The translations under genes and the position numbers were made by a program. 29,027 nt of DNA from Reticulitermes lucifugus (lineage: Eukaryota; Arthropoda; Insecta; Blattodea; Rhinotermitidae). The DNA lies in assembly GCA_026260175.1 (NCBI GenBank), contig JAKCWW010003745.1, forward strand, positions 16,784 through 45,810, written 5' to 3'. Positions within the stretch are counted from its first letter, which is position 1; each line of letters opens with the position of its first letter. Below the pieces are notes generated by a model. It saw only the letters and a program-made list of their open reading frames with translations. It was not told where the DNA came from and searched no databases. Positions 1 through 9,664 of the stretch are shown piece after piece.

Positions 1-95
1 AGTGTGGTGTGTCTGAGTGTGATCGTGAAGCCTCGAAAAATGAGGCGGCCTAGGCCCCCAAGGCGCTGTCGAGCCATTGAAAAAAATAGTTTCTG
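1..95 (+). mobile_element. SINE family 1, 3' end (cut by window start)
   Basis: This is the 3' part of a tRNA-derived SINE. It contains the gtgtggtgtgtctgagtg block, the ggcctaggcccc block and the gtcgagccattgaaaa end. The same blocks occur in the same order in the copies at 26216-26595 (+), 1328-1575 (-) and 15157-15262 (-). The tRNA-like head lies outside the window. The short reading frame over it is a by-product of the repeat. Confidence 0.85.
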
Positions 96-1025
96 TTGCC
101 TACAAGGCTGCGTCAAGCAAGCGGCGTACAAAAAGGCCACAAATGACCTCCATCACTTGAAGCAATGGCGCAGTGATGCTCTGGTAGTCTCTGCAGATGT
201 CTTCGGTTGCCAGTAGAGGGACTTAGAGGGACGATTAGATGCCTGCCGAGCGACATATTGAGCATGAATTGAACTTCACTGAATATAGAAGCAAATCAGT
301 GAGACTGTCTGTTTTATTTGCCTCTCGTTTTATCCTTCTGCTGTGCCTGGTTGCTACATTACTGTCGATTGAAGCCCCGCCAAGACTTTGTGGCTCACCT
401 TACGTATATTGTATAAGCGACTAGGTTAATAGTTGATACTGCGTCGTTACGAACGTTACAAGTAGGCATATTATGAATTGGAGTAGATGTCATGAATAGG
501 TGGAAGTGGAAGGTATTCAGAGTCGATACTGCAGTGTTCATCTTTGCTGAAAAGTTTCGTAGCGGTTTTGTAGGTACCAGGGCCGCGGAATGTCTAACAT
601 TTATGTGGATGGGCGTAGCTGTTTCAGGGAAATAGGACTAAATGTAACTTATGCTGCATCTTATAATTCGTATGTGCCGCCTATTCCCTTTAAAACAGAT
701 TTAAGCGTGGATTTCATGTGATTAATATTTTAAAACTCTGTTACTAATTCGCCGAAAAAATGCGCGTATATTACAAAGTCCGACGGGTTAACATCTGCTG
801 TATATTGTATCATACGGAATATAAATACAGTGAGAAAAATGCAGAGATACGAATGTCACAGCGGGTGGCACGTATATTAATTATTGTAATTTAAAGGCGT
901 AAAATCTTTAGCATAACTTGACGAGTCTGCAAGTAAAGACAAACTATGATTATTGCAAGAAGTGAAATTACAGACTCATAAATACTTTACCTTCTTTATG
1001 AGCCGGTATAACAAAGTAAATATAG
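96..1025. other. Unannotated AT-rich DNA
   Basis: I see no gene, repeat family or inverted structure here. The short open frame at 239-424 (61 codons, with a hydrophobic stretch LSVLFASRFILLLCLVATLL) resembles no family I recognise and has no supporting context, so I treat it as chance. Confidence 0.5.
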
Positions 1026-1029
1026 TGAC

Positions 1030-1245
1030 TACGTCACGGGCTAAGGGTTAGGCAAACGGAATTCGATTTCCGGCGCGGACAAAGATTTTTTTTTTCACCG
1101 ACGTTTCCACACCTGCTCTGGGATTCAATAGCCTCTATCCAGTGCGTACCGGTAGCTATTGCCCTGGGTAGCAGACTGGTTCGGCACGAAACTTTTCACT
1201 CACCTTCATCTGTAAGAATCTGTTGAGCTAGAACAGTATACCCTT
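1030..1245 (+). mobile_element. Degenerate tRNA-derived SINE, family 3
   Basis: A box-B-like aattcgatttcc is followed by an oligo-T stretch and a body beginning cgacgtttccacacctgctctggga. The body aligns by eye with the better copy at 11909-12230 (cacctgctctggga against tacccgctctggag, then a gtaccgg/gtacca block and a gccctgggtag/ccccggggctttag block). Box A is hard to place, so the promoter is probably dead. Confidence 0.55.
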
Positions 1246-1327
1246 ACCACGTCATTGTGATGTGGTGCTTATATAAACACAAGGACAAATTATAATAATT
1301 TTGTACAAAAATTAATATATTTTTATC

Positions 1328-1575
1328 ATGGCTCGACAGCCGTAGTGGATCTAGACCTGTTCTATGAGGTTCGGCGATCAAACTCAGACACACCACACCC
1401 GGTAGGACTCCTGTGAACGAGTGATCACCTCGACGCAGAGACCTCTACCTGACAACACACAACATTCACAAGAGACAAACATCTATGTTCCCGGCGGGAT
1501 TCGAACCCGCAATCCCAGCAAACGAGCAGCCATAAACCCACGCCTTTGACCGTGCGGCCACCCCGATCGGCAATA
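1328..1575 (-). mobile_element. tRNA-derived SINE, family 1, near full length
   Basis: On the minus strand a tRNA-like head (box A ggtggccgcacggtcaaagg, box B gcgggttcgaatccc) is followed by the family body (gttgtcaggtagaggt, then cactcgttcacaggagtcct, then gggtgtggtgtgtctga) and ends gtcgagccatgataaaaata. The head resembles a Leu/Ser-type tRNA. This copy is uninterrupted and serves as the reference showing that the 26216-26595 copy was split by an insertion. Confidence 0.9.
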
Positions 1576-1791
1576 ATTAATATTACACAGTATTATTCAC
1601 GGTCTACTTTTAATATTGAAGGGTTTACACAATATATTTTTGTCAATCGAATGAAGTTGGATTCATTCAATATGTCGTGCAACTGAGAAAAAAAGATTGA
1701 ATAGTCTGTGAACCATAATGCGCAATATTCATTCAGTCATCGCCGCTCTGCCGAAGTGTAAGCATCTCCACAACGAAACGTTAAGCTGCAA

Positions 1792-2158
1792 ATGGCAGAG
1801 AGGCTCTTTATAACCGAATATGCCGACGTGTACAGAAGTTTGCCTGCCTTCTGAGATGTTAAAAGCTAGGAATATAGGGGCAGGGGAAAGAAGATCAGTG
1901 CCTACGAAGTTTTGCTAACAAAGTATAGAGAGGAATTTCGAAAAGCAGGGGAAATAAGGCGTCAAAAATAAAATGAATTCTCTTCGCAGAAACTTTAGAA
2001 AAGAACTACATGTAATTGAAAATTCTAAGAAAAGTGGTGTTGATTCGGAGGATGTTTGTGTGGTTACTTTGTGGTATTTCGAAGATATTAGCTTTCTGGG
2101 ACATCTTGAGAGTCCTTCACAATCTTGGAATACAATAGAGGATGAAGATAAAGAATAA
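1792..2158 (+). pseudogene. Harbinger-associated MADF (Myb/SANT-like) protein, broken
   Basis: In PIF/Harbinger transposons a MADF or Myb-like DNA-binding protein is the partner of the transposase. The frame opens at ATG 1792 with MAERLFITEYADVYRSLPAF. It is stopped by TGA at 1852 and TAG at 1867, reads on through KKISAYEVLLTKYREEFRKA, then needs a +1 shift to continue as KNKMNSLRRNFRKELHVIEN and KKSGVDSEDVCVVTLWYFED, ending EDEDKE-stop. The YEVLLTKYREEF, NSLRRNFRKEL and LWYF blocks with an acidic end follow the usual order of this domain. Two stops and one shift make it non-functional. It converges with the transposase on the other strand. A possible continuation lies at 3154-3242. The family call is from motif memory; no domain search was run. 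Confidence 0.75.
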
Positions 2159-3153
2159 AATAATTCAACAATATTTCCAAGTACTTTTTATTATTGTAAT
2201 CCTGTACTCCATTTCTGTTTCGTAAAATTACATAATTTAACAGAATAAATCATGACAAGTAATTTTTCCTTAGTCGTTAAAATATTGGCAATACTGGTCC
2301 GTTGCGTTTTTAGAAAGTTCAGATGTATGTCTACCCTGACTGACTGTACAGTCATTAATTGCCAACTCGCTCTCCAGTCACCTGCAGTAATTTCACCCTT
2401 TTCGACGTTTTCTACGTGTGCTAGGCCTCGGGGAATATATATGCCTGACTTCTTTCTCATTAGATAATTGTGAAGAGAGCAACACGCTAACATTATTTTC
2501 CGGGCTTTTCGGGCGGGATATAGAAAGATTTTTTCTTTGAAATACGCTAAACCCAGGACTTAAAGCACCAAATGCATTTTCTACAATTCGACATCCTCTA
2601 CTCGGGAGGGATTTGAAAATTTTTTGTTCCTCATTTAATACCGATTTCTGTATGACTTTAATAAATGTTCTGACATCGCAAATACCTCGTCTGACAATAA
2701 ACACAAAAGAAGGTTTTCTTGTGTTGTTAGTTACGTTTTCAGGCTCTGAAATGTGAAGAGAATTTTCCTTCAACAGTTTTCAAAATGTCGCATGCTGCAT
2801 GGCTCATCCATCCGACACCCGACGATTAACGCCAACGTCCAACATAATAAATTCGTAATTCCAATTTACAGCCGCCAACAGAACGATACTGAATGTTTTT
2901 TTGTAACTGTAATAGAATGAGCCTAAGTTTGCTACTTGCTTTATTTCTACACGTTTGCCATCTATTTCTCCCAAATATTTTTGGAAATTTCACAGTGTGT
3001 ATAATCCGTCTGCCACCTCTTTCCATTCCACTGCTTTCTTTGACAACTTAAATAAAAAATTCAATCATTAACTGTAAAACAAACGTTTAAATTAGCTTTC
3101 ATGTAAACCAGGACCCACTATAAATAAGCACTCTTTTGTTTTTATGTTTTAGT

Positions 3154-3242
3154 TGGAAGACAACTCTGGATCATCACAAATATCTGCACCGAAGAAAGTT
3201 AAAAAAAGACAGCAGGAGGAAGTGATTACTCTGGCCTGTGAA
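3154..3242 (+). pseudogene. MADF-like C-terminal exon fragment inside the transposase region
   Basis: After a pyrimidine-rich run ending tttttatgttttag, which looks like a 3' splice site, the plus strand reads LEDNSGSSQISAPKKV followed by KKRQQEEVITLACE. A Ser-rich linker, a basic KKVKKRQ cluster and a helical segment are what one expects after the acidic end of a MADF protein of this kind. It could be the second exon of the gene starting at 1792, with transposase sequence lying antisense in the intron. It could also be a fragment moved there by rearrangement, because it runs straight into the perfect palindrome at 3206-3273. No clean GT donor is visible at 2150-2158. Confidence 0.4.
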
Positions 3243-3273
3243 GGCCAGAGTAATCACTTCCTCCTGCTGTCTT
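3206..3273. repeat. Perfect 32-bp-arm palindrome
   Basis: The left arm (3206-3237) and right arm (3242-3273) are exact reverse complements, separated by the 4-base loop gtga. The arm begins aagacagcaggaggaagtga. The left arm is also the coding sequence for RQQEEVITLA of the MADF-like fragment, so the right arm is an inverted copy of that coding sequence placed at the inner end of the N-terminal transposase segment. Confidence 0.97.
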
Positions 3274-3669
3274 AAGGCCTTGAATTGTAGCTTCACAGTC
3301 TCCACCTCAACGATTCAAATGGGTTGAGGAGATACAACACATGAATTTCAGGTCTTCAAAAGTATTTTCAATGGCCAATAGTGTAGCGTGATAGATAAAG
3401 GCTGACTGAAAATGACTGCTTCTCTCCTATTAGTATTTGTTTTAGCTGTTGTAGGGTAACAATCGGGAGTGTCTCGTAAAATGATGGACTATCTGACAGC
3501 AAAAAGTTTTGTAATATTTTGGCTCACTAAATTTTAAATCTGTCATAGGGTTTCCGTGTGTGTATTGTGGGCTTCTTTTGTACAATTTTTCGTCCAGCGG
3601 CGATTTCTTTTCTTCTCCAAACACAGGAATGAAGCAATGGCCACAAAACAGCATCAGTATCACTCAACC

Positions 3670-4240
3670 TATTTCCTCGGCTGACCCACGAGAAAAATAA
3701 AATTTTGCAAAATATTACTGAGTCGTCTCGGGAGAAACATATTGAAAAATTTTAATTCACTGCAATAATATTGAACAATAATATTGACCATATATGTGCA
3801 GCTTTATGTCGTTTCCTACCTCGATTTATGAAATTTTAAACAAATCAACTCTTTGCAGAAGATTTCAACTTTAGAAGCTCAAATTGTTGAGAGCAATAGA
3901 CATTACAGGAAGTTGAGGCAGTCTAGTTGACGAGGGCCGTTTGTTTCGCTCGGCGCGGTGTTTGCTATTTATTCTGCGATAAGTGGTAAGAAAATAGAAG
4001 ATTGAAACATGTATTGGGGGTTTAAGATTATTATCATCCTGGACTTTTTCCATTGCCTGGTATTTTTAAGTTAATGAAAGTGATTAAAGTAAAAAAATAA
4101 ATAAAACACATTTCGGGGAAAATATCAGTCCCGGTCTTCAGGCTAAAATTAAAAGACCTATTCAACTGGGCCCGACAGGTGTCAATACTGTCAATAGTTT
4201 TATATATGATACATGATATATTGTCTTTAGTACCTTACAT
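3670..4240. other. Unannotated DNA
   Basis: AT-rich sequence with no recognisable gene or repeat. It could be flanking or 5' sequence of the Harbinger relic, but I found no matching terminal inverted repeat on the other side (1576-1790). Confidence 0.4.
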
Positions 4241-4245
4241 AAATG

Positions 4246-4340
4246 TACGTACTGAGTGTTCTTGAGCAGAGACTGAGGAAAAAAAGTATCAAACCACAAG
4301 CGGTATCAAACACTATGAGGGTAATGGGAAATGAGACGTG
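4246..4340 (+). mobile_element. Scrap of LINE ORF2 C-terminal region
   Basis: The run gtgttcttgagcagagactg followed by aggaaaaaaagtatcaaacc resembles the start of the LINE fragment at 22405 (gtgcttgagcagagggcgct, aggaaaatattt). That segment encodes the LRKIFGPK block of the family. The copy degenerates quickly after about 90 bases. Confidence 0.4.
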
Positions 4341-5043
4341 GGGTTGTAGATAGGACTGCAGCTAGTAGCAGGCTCTTATGGTCACAAAATAATCAGTTTC
4401 CATAAACTGAGCGTCTAACAGATCCGAATATAACACTCTGTTCTCTGGAGTCAATAATGGTTTTTAAGGCTGAAGAAGAGAGGCTCGTAAAGAATGAAGT
4501 GGTGGAAGGGTGTTATATTAAGAAATACTACACTTATTACAGGAAAAGTGGTTGAGAGAGAAAATCGGTTATGAACTTTTCCAGAAGGTGCCTGCTCGTC
4601 CTTCTTGTATAGACAGATTGAACAGGTAAAGCTTTCGGGAGTGAAGAAAACAAAGTGAAAGAATGTGGCATGTCTGGTGGTCCGTCAGAAGAAGGCAGCT
4701 GAGATCATTTACTGTGTTTTGATTTTGATGTTGACACTGGAAGAGGTGCAAGAGGAATATGCAGCGCATCATGGAATTTGGGTACCAACACAGCATTCAT
4801 TCTGGGACTGAGAAAACTATGGAAAAATATTCATTGAATCGGCGGATCGCAGGACGTACCGAATACATAATGATTTCTATCCAGCAAAGCCCAATGATAT
4901 TCTGTATAATGCTGTTGCTTCTCCTTTACGCCTAAGGACACTCCCCGATCCACGCAACAGTTACGTTCCGCAAGGTCCGTCGCGTGTCGAATTTTTCGTT
5001 AGTCACAATTGATTATTCATATGGTCAAATATGTATGTGCAGG
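4341..5043. other. Unannotated DNA
   Basis: No feature seen. Short open frames on both strands (such as 4569-4796) show no recognisable domain and overlap each other, as chance frames do. Confidence 0.4.
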
Positions 5044-5225
5044 TAGTAGTATTATAACCAACAAATGCACTTTTTGTATTTCTGTTACACTTTTACCCTA
5101 CATATGTTTCGGCTGTGGTCCAGCCATCCTCACCCCTGACGATGGCTGGACCACAGCTGAAACATATGTAGGGTAAAAGTGTAACAGAAATACAAAAAGT
5201 GCATTTGTTGGTTATAATACTACTA
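5044..5225. repeat. Near-perfect palindrome, 85-bp arms, with hammerhead-like motif
   Basis: Arms 5044-5128 and 5141-5225 are reverse complements with a single mismatch (cggctg against cagctg), around a 12-base spacer ctcacccctgac. Each arm reads outward through a GGCTG-loop-CAGCC stem, then GAAACATATGTAGGG and a tail ending in gttggttataatacta. In the plus orientation CTGACGA (5136-5142) precedes the stem and GAAA (5159-5162) follows it, the order of a hammerhead core. Sequence outside the arms does not continue the symmetry. Confidence 0.95.
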
Positions 5226-5387
5226 ATTGGATCAAAATGCACGGTGATTATAACGTGAAAATGTATGTACAGCCTTATTCATAATTCCCTAACACATTTC
5301 ATAAAATCGGTACACTTGAATGGCAGAAAGGATTGTAACCTGCCACCTACAGATGGAAAGAGAAACTCTCCAAGCTTTTTGTATACC

Positions 5388-5622
5388 TCATAAGTGCTCT
5401 ATGTGTACGCCCTTTGTGACACGACAGACGTCAACCCGACAGACTATTTCCGCCCATACCCGCTGCAGCATATCACGATTGATTTCTGAGATGGCAGCGA
5501 TGATTCGTCTTCGCAGCTCAGGCAGATCCTGTGGTAGAGGCGGTGGAAAGACAGAGTCAGCATTTCCGCATTAGAAAAAATAGCATGCCATTAGGTCGGG
5601 CGATCTTGTTGGCCAGCGAAGC
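5388..5622 (-). pseudogene. Mariner-like transposase C-terminus, left-hand copy
   Basis: On the minus strand the frame reads RWPTRSPDLMACYFF, one stop (TAA), then DSVFPPPLPQDLPELRRRI, IAAISEINRDMLQRVWAEI and RVDVCRVTKGVHIEHL-stop. The WPxRSPDLxxxxFF block holds the last catalytic Asp of mariner-type DD(D/E) transposases. The tail LQRVWAEIxxRxDVCRxTxGxHIEHL is the typical C-terminus of the group whose members are often annotated DUF4817, in insects. Only the last quarter of the protein is present and one stop interrupts it, so it cannot be active. The identification is by motif memory. Confidence 0.8.
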
Positions 5623-5629
5623 AGCGCCT

Positions 5630-5716
5630 GTTCTGCTACAGCGGATATTGGCGGAAATGGGTTATCGGATTGACGTCTGCCTTGTCACAAAGGGCGAACA
5701 CATAGAGCATTCTTGA
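5630..5716 (+). pseudogene. Mariner-like transposase C-terminus, right-hand copy
   Basis: The plus strand reads LLQRILAEMGYRIDVCLVTK and then GEHIEHS-stop, homologous residue by residue to the end of the copy at 5388-5622 on the other strand. It lacks everything upstream of the LQR helix. Its 3' untranslated sequence runs to the right terminal repeat at 5835. It points away from the other copy. Confidence 0.8.
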
Positions 5717-5839
5717 GGTATGCAAAAAAAATTGCAGAGTTTCTCTTTCCATCTGTAGGTCGCATGTTACAATCTTTTCCGCCATTCAAGTGTACCGATT
5801 TTATGAAATGTGTCAGGGAATTATGAATAATCCTGTATA

Positions 5840-7110
5840 TAGAGGGGATTGCAGCTGAAATCCGAACTCCAACACGCTGGAACTTGAACGGCCGCAGCAT
5901 AAACGCCTCGCTGCCTGTGTTATCGCTCAGCAGTATTCTTCCGTCATCTTCACCTCATTGCGCCTTCAATTCCGCAAGAAAAAAATCCGCTCTTTTCAAA
6001 AATGTTATTTCATTTTTCTTACTTTCTTAAAACTCCATAAGTCTGAAATTAGGTAATTATAAATCGCGTAAGTCAGGAAGTGCCTCTAGAGATTTGTTGT
6101 GTACATTCCATTGAATGAGAAGCAAAGTGTATAGGAAGGGTAATTGTGAGTATGTATTTTGTGGTTGATTTTACAGACTGTGAATATTTCAGATTACGTA
6201 GGATCTATAAGAGATGATAAGTGATTGATGAATTGACAAGATTTTGGAAGGATGCAGTCTTGCATCAAATACATTTCATCTGGCTCTCTTTTTATAAAAT
6301 AAAATATTTTTAACCTATACAGTTTAATGTCACTTGCAGTTATTCTAAATAACAAACGAAACAAAACAGAGTTCCTCGCTGTCAGGAAATACCTTAAAAC
6401 TGTAAACGATTAATGCTGTTTGTTTAGAGAATAACGCAAAACACATTAATAGATTAAGTGGGGGAAATTCAGAGTTTCTAATTTAAAAGTCAGGCAAGTT
6501 ATATACGAATATTAAAGAGTATTCTTTAAAGGGCTAATTTGTATCTTATAATTGTGCGTGCATAAAAGGAAAGTGTAGTAATTATAAATTTCACATTCCT
6601 CTTGAAAATTTATGAATTCTTACTCGATTTGAGCTTGATCAGCAAAGTGGTTTATTTTATTCATTCTGAGGAGAACACAGAGCACGAGGCTCGGAGGGGC
6701 AATTTCAGTGAGCCAATTACGTTTAATTTTATACACCCTCTGAATGTCTTGTGCACACAAACTGGATTCTCTTGAAAGCAAACTGGGGAAAAGCAATCTG
6801 ACAAAGTTGTTGGGAAGTTGTGAACACGGATGATTTCAGACTTTAGCTTAACAAATACTGGTCGCTACCAATCCCATCGTACTTCCTCCATCAGTCTTTC
6901 GTGGCTTTAGGTGAAACTAGTTGTAGCCCTGAGAATTACGTAGAAACAGTAAAATATTTAACCAACAAAAATTACAGCATCTTAATCTTAATCTTAATAA
7001 AAAACTTGTTAACATCTGATGCTGGGTAATCTTTTTTGGAGATCAACGGATCATAAGCAAAGTGTGAATAAGAAACAAAAGCTTCCTAGCACGTGTAAAG
7101 AAGAAATTAA
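5840..7110. other. Unannotated AT-rich DNA
   Basis: No gene, SINE or inverted structure recognised. A short direct repeat of atcttaatctta occurs near 6980. Confidence 0.45.
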
Positions 7111-7112
7111 AC

Positions 7113-7201
7113 ATTGAGAATGCTGCCTCCAACGGAGGCCAAGGGAAGTACATGAAATATGGCAGCTTTCCTTGGCCTCCGCTTGAGGCAGCACGTTCAA
7201 T
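7113..7201. repeat. Imperfect hairpin, 36-bp arms
   Basis: Arms 7113-7148 and 7166-7201 pair at 30 of 36 positions around a 17-base loop. The best-paired part is the ggaggccaagg segment next to the loop and the tgctgcctc segment further out. Weaker symmetry (aaattaa) continues outside. It could be a small fold-back element or a hairpin RNA precursor; nothing in the sequence decides between them. Confidence 0.85.
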
Positions 7202-8664
7202 CCTTAACGTTAATTTTTTTGTTTAAAGCATTTTTTTGAGAAGGCCTCAATAAAAACAAAAGAGAATCCCATCAATACTGAATCATAAACTTTGTAAAAA
7301 TGTCTATCTTGAAAAGATCCTTTCTGTAGTTCAGTAGATCATGATGTCGCGAACAGACTTTACCGTATTAATATATATTAAGTAATGTCTAGGTGTTTTC
7401 ATTTCCATTGCTTCTTTGTATATTTTACAAGGTCTTAGGTTACTGAGAGATAATTATGAATTGGTCAGTATGCGAATGAGTGTGGTCTTTGAATATTTTA
7501 AAGAGAAGTTCCAGCTTTCGTCGCAGGGACTCAAAGAAAGTATAAAAATCTTCGGAATCCATTCCAACCTAGACATTCGAGACCAAAACCTTCGTCCAAT
7601 GACAACCATTGCACTGCTCTGTAATGCTGTGTGTATATGTGCAGGTTCAATCAGTTGGTGTGTGACGTAAAGACTGAGTTGGTAATGGAACAACCAGTGA
7701 TTGATTACGTAGTGCCCTTCCCATCATACCATAACTCACCCTCGGGCGTTCATTTCGCAATTTGCCTGAAACTTCTCTGCTTCTGCAACTTCCTCGATCA
7801 ACATCTCGCTAAATTTCGTCTTGGCCCGGAATTATAAATTATAACTTCTCGTAAGATGGGCTTGACACAGAGTCCTTGCATCGTCGTTGGTGAAGTAAGC
7901 TTAGCTGTGTCATTTTGACATTACTTCCAGGAGCGACAAATAAGTTTTTTGTTCATTCTTTGTATTTGTGATTCAAGGAGAGGAAGCACCAGACAGTAAA
8001 TTTGGGCATCGTTTCCCTGAACTGATTTTGTATTCCGCTAAATTCTTTGCCTGTTATTTTGCTTTAACTTTTAATAAATACTGTTATTATCTTTATTTGT
8101 TAATCTGACTTTTGATGGAACTATACATTTCGCACGCAATCCCTTTAGCTTCCACAGGCTAACCGAGAATAATATTAATTTTAGAGGCCGATATATTAAT
8201 TTTTTACATTAGATAGCATATATAGTCCGGAAAGCTGGCCACACCCTAAAGCCGCTCTAACGCTGGACGCTACTTGCGATAAGATTTCAATTCGATGGCA
8301 ATGCAATGACGATACATTACATACGTCACGACACGTGATTCACACACTATAGGCGATCCACGCAGACGATATGCACTACTTCAGCGTGAACACGTCACAA
8401 TTTGTAACAGCAACAATATTTCAGTACCCGTGAAAGTAAGCCTAAATTACGTTTTTACTTCAATTACAGTATATTCAGCAATAAATTATGTTAACATGAT
8501 TCATTTATTCCTTTCCCACACTAGATCGCTGAAACATGTAGGAGGGTTGAAGATTATCTATAACAAATAATTCCATTGTGTGCATATGTTGGTGTACTCG
8601 TATATAAATTATTGTAAGCACAACGCACGGAATTAAGAATATTAAGTTAGATCAATTTTCTACT
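7202..8664. other. Unannotated DNA
   Basis: Two opposite-strand open frames of about 80 codons overlap at 7416-7693 and show no domain I recognise. Nothing else is supported. The segment 8230-8400, rich in cgata/cgtca words, has a composition like the duplication that follows and may be part of the same element. Confidence 0.4.
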
Positions 8665-9380
8665 TTCTTGTACAACCACGATCTTTACAGCCATACAAGA
8701 TGGAGTGTTCCCCAACAAGCTCCACAGGTTTAATATACGTACGTAACCTAACGCAACACTGCAAAGTCTGTGAGACTTCCGCCGTCTGTGACACAGATCG
8801 TACATCTGTGACGATATGTTTACGACTGAGCGATAGGCAACACAGCATGCTGAGTCGTCACCCTATCGTATCGGACCGTCTTGAACATATCTTTATCGTG
8901 TAGTCTTCAGCGTACGACGTCTCATTTGAAACCAAGGGTGGAGTCGTGTCATAAGCTATTCGTATCGACATTGTATCGACATTGTATCGACATTGTTCCC
9001 AGACAAGTTCAACGTTGTCCTTCTTGTACAACCACGATCTTTACAGCCATAGAAGATGGAGTGTTACCCAACAAGCTCCACAGGTTTAATATACGTACGT
9101 AACCTAACGCAACACTGTAAAGTCTGTGACACTTCCGCCGTCTGTGACACCGATCATACATCTGTGACGATATGTTTATGACTCAGCATGACGACACAGC
9201 ATGCTGAGTCGTCACCCTATCGTATCGGACCGTCGTGAAGGTATCGTCGTCTTGTCGTCTTTAGTGTGCGAGGTCCCATTTGAAACCAAGGATGGAGTCG
9301 TATCGTATCTCCATCTTATCGCCATCGTATCTTAAGCAGTGTTCATTGCGAGAGCCCCGTAACAGTCACTTTGCAGTGTG
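8665..9380 (+). repeat. Direct tandem duplication, period 356 bp
   Basis: The unit starting ttcttgtacaaccacgatct recurs at 8665 and 9021. Both copies run through the same ordered blocks: gccata.aagatggagtgtt, caagctccacaggtttaata, cgtacgtaacctaacgcaac, cttccgccgtctgtgacac, cagcatgctgagtcgtcacc, ctatcgtatcggaccgtc and catttgaaaccaagg.tgga. Copy 1 ends with a small 11-base repeat (tatcgacattg, about three units, near 8965-8998). Copies differ by scattered substitutions and small indels. No coding is recognised. Confidence 0.93.
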
Positions 9381-9664
9381 TCTGACACTAAGCTGCGATG
9401 AACTGCATACAGCATATTGTGTATGCGTAACCACAGGCCCATATCCAGTGGCTACAGAAAGCGACCTGCACCAGATGCTACACAGTCAAATCCATCCAGT
9501 ACCTTCACATCCCCATTCGTCTCCATGATGTTTTTGTTTAATTAAGCGCAGGGACAAACGTACCTTACAATTCTGTTACGTACAACGGCCATCATGTTCT
9601 CTCAAACCATACATCGTTATTTTGTTGTTTATTTAAAAAAAAACATGTTTCATATTTCATCAGT

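Larger units (their letters stand above)
2191..3640 (-). pseudogene. PIF/Harbinger DDE transposase, broken
   Basis: This is a relic of a HARBI1-like transposase, a nuclear DDE enzyme that cuts and joins transposon ends. Reading 5' to 3' on the minus strand: an N-terminal block (RSPQYTHGN, then DLKFSEPKYYK) near 3540; NTFEDLKFMCCIS and CEATIQGLK near 3280-3390; then EWKEVADG and LGEIDGKRVEIK with the first catalytic Asp at 2960-2962; SFYYSYKKTFSIVLLAAVNW and FIMLDVG with the second Asp at 2837-2839; LLSDEVFAMSEHLLKSY with the catalytic Glu at 2686-2688; RIVENAFGALSPGFSVFQ; and ACCSLHNYLMRK near the end. All three catalytic residues survive, but in different frames. Stops fall after EVADGLYTL and after RRVSDG, and at least three frameshifts are needed. 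The stretch 3050-3275 does not read as transposase. I could not find terminal inverted repeats. Confidence 0.85.
5270..5835. mobile_element. Fold-back element built from two mariner-like transposon 3' ends
   Basis: Inverted arms of about 210 bp (roughly 5270-5480 and 5630-5835) enclose about 150 bp of unique sequence. The outer ends read cagccttattcataattccc on the left and, reversed, caggattattcataattccc on the right. Each is bordered by TA (5268-5269 and 5836-5837), the target duplication expected of Tc1/mariner elements. The arms are two copies of the same 3' coding end plus 3' untranslated sequence, pointing outward. Confidence 0.85.

Noticed and set aside
1576..3900. Terminal inverted repeats of the Harbinger relic
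   Set aside because: I compared the sequence outside both genes and found only weak AT-rich similarities, not a convincing pair or a 3-bp target duplication.
7416..7693. Overlapping 84- and 79-codon frames on opposite strands
   Set aside because: No domain, no splice sites that extend them, and mutual overlap; probably chance.
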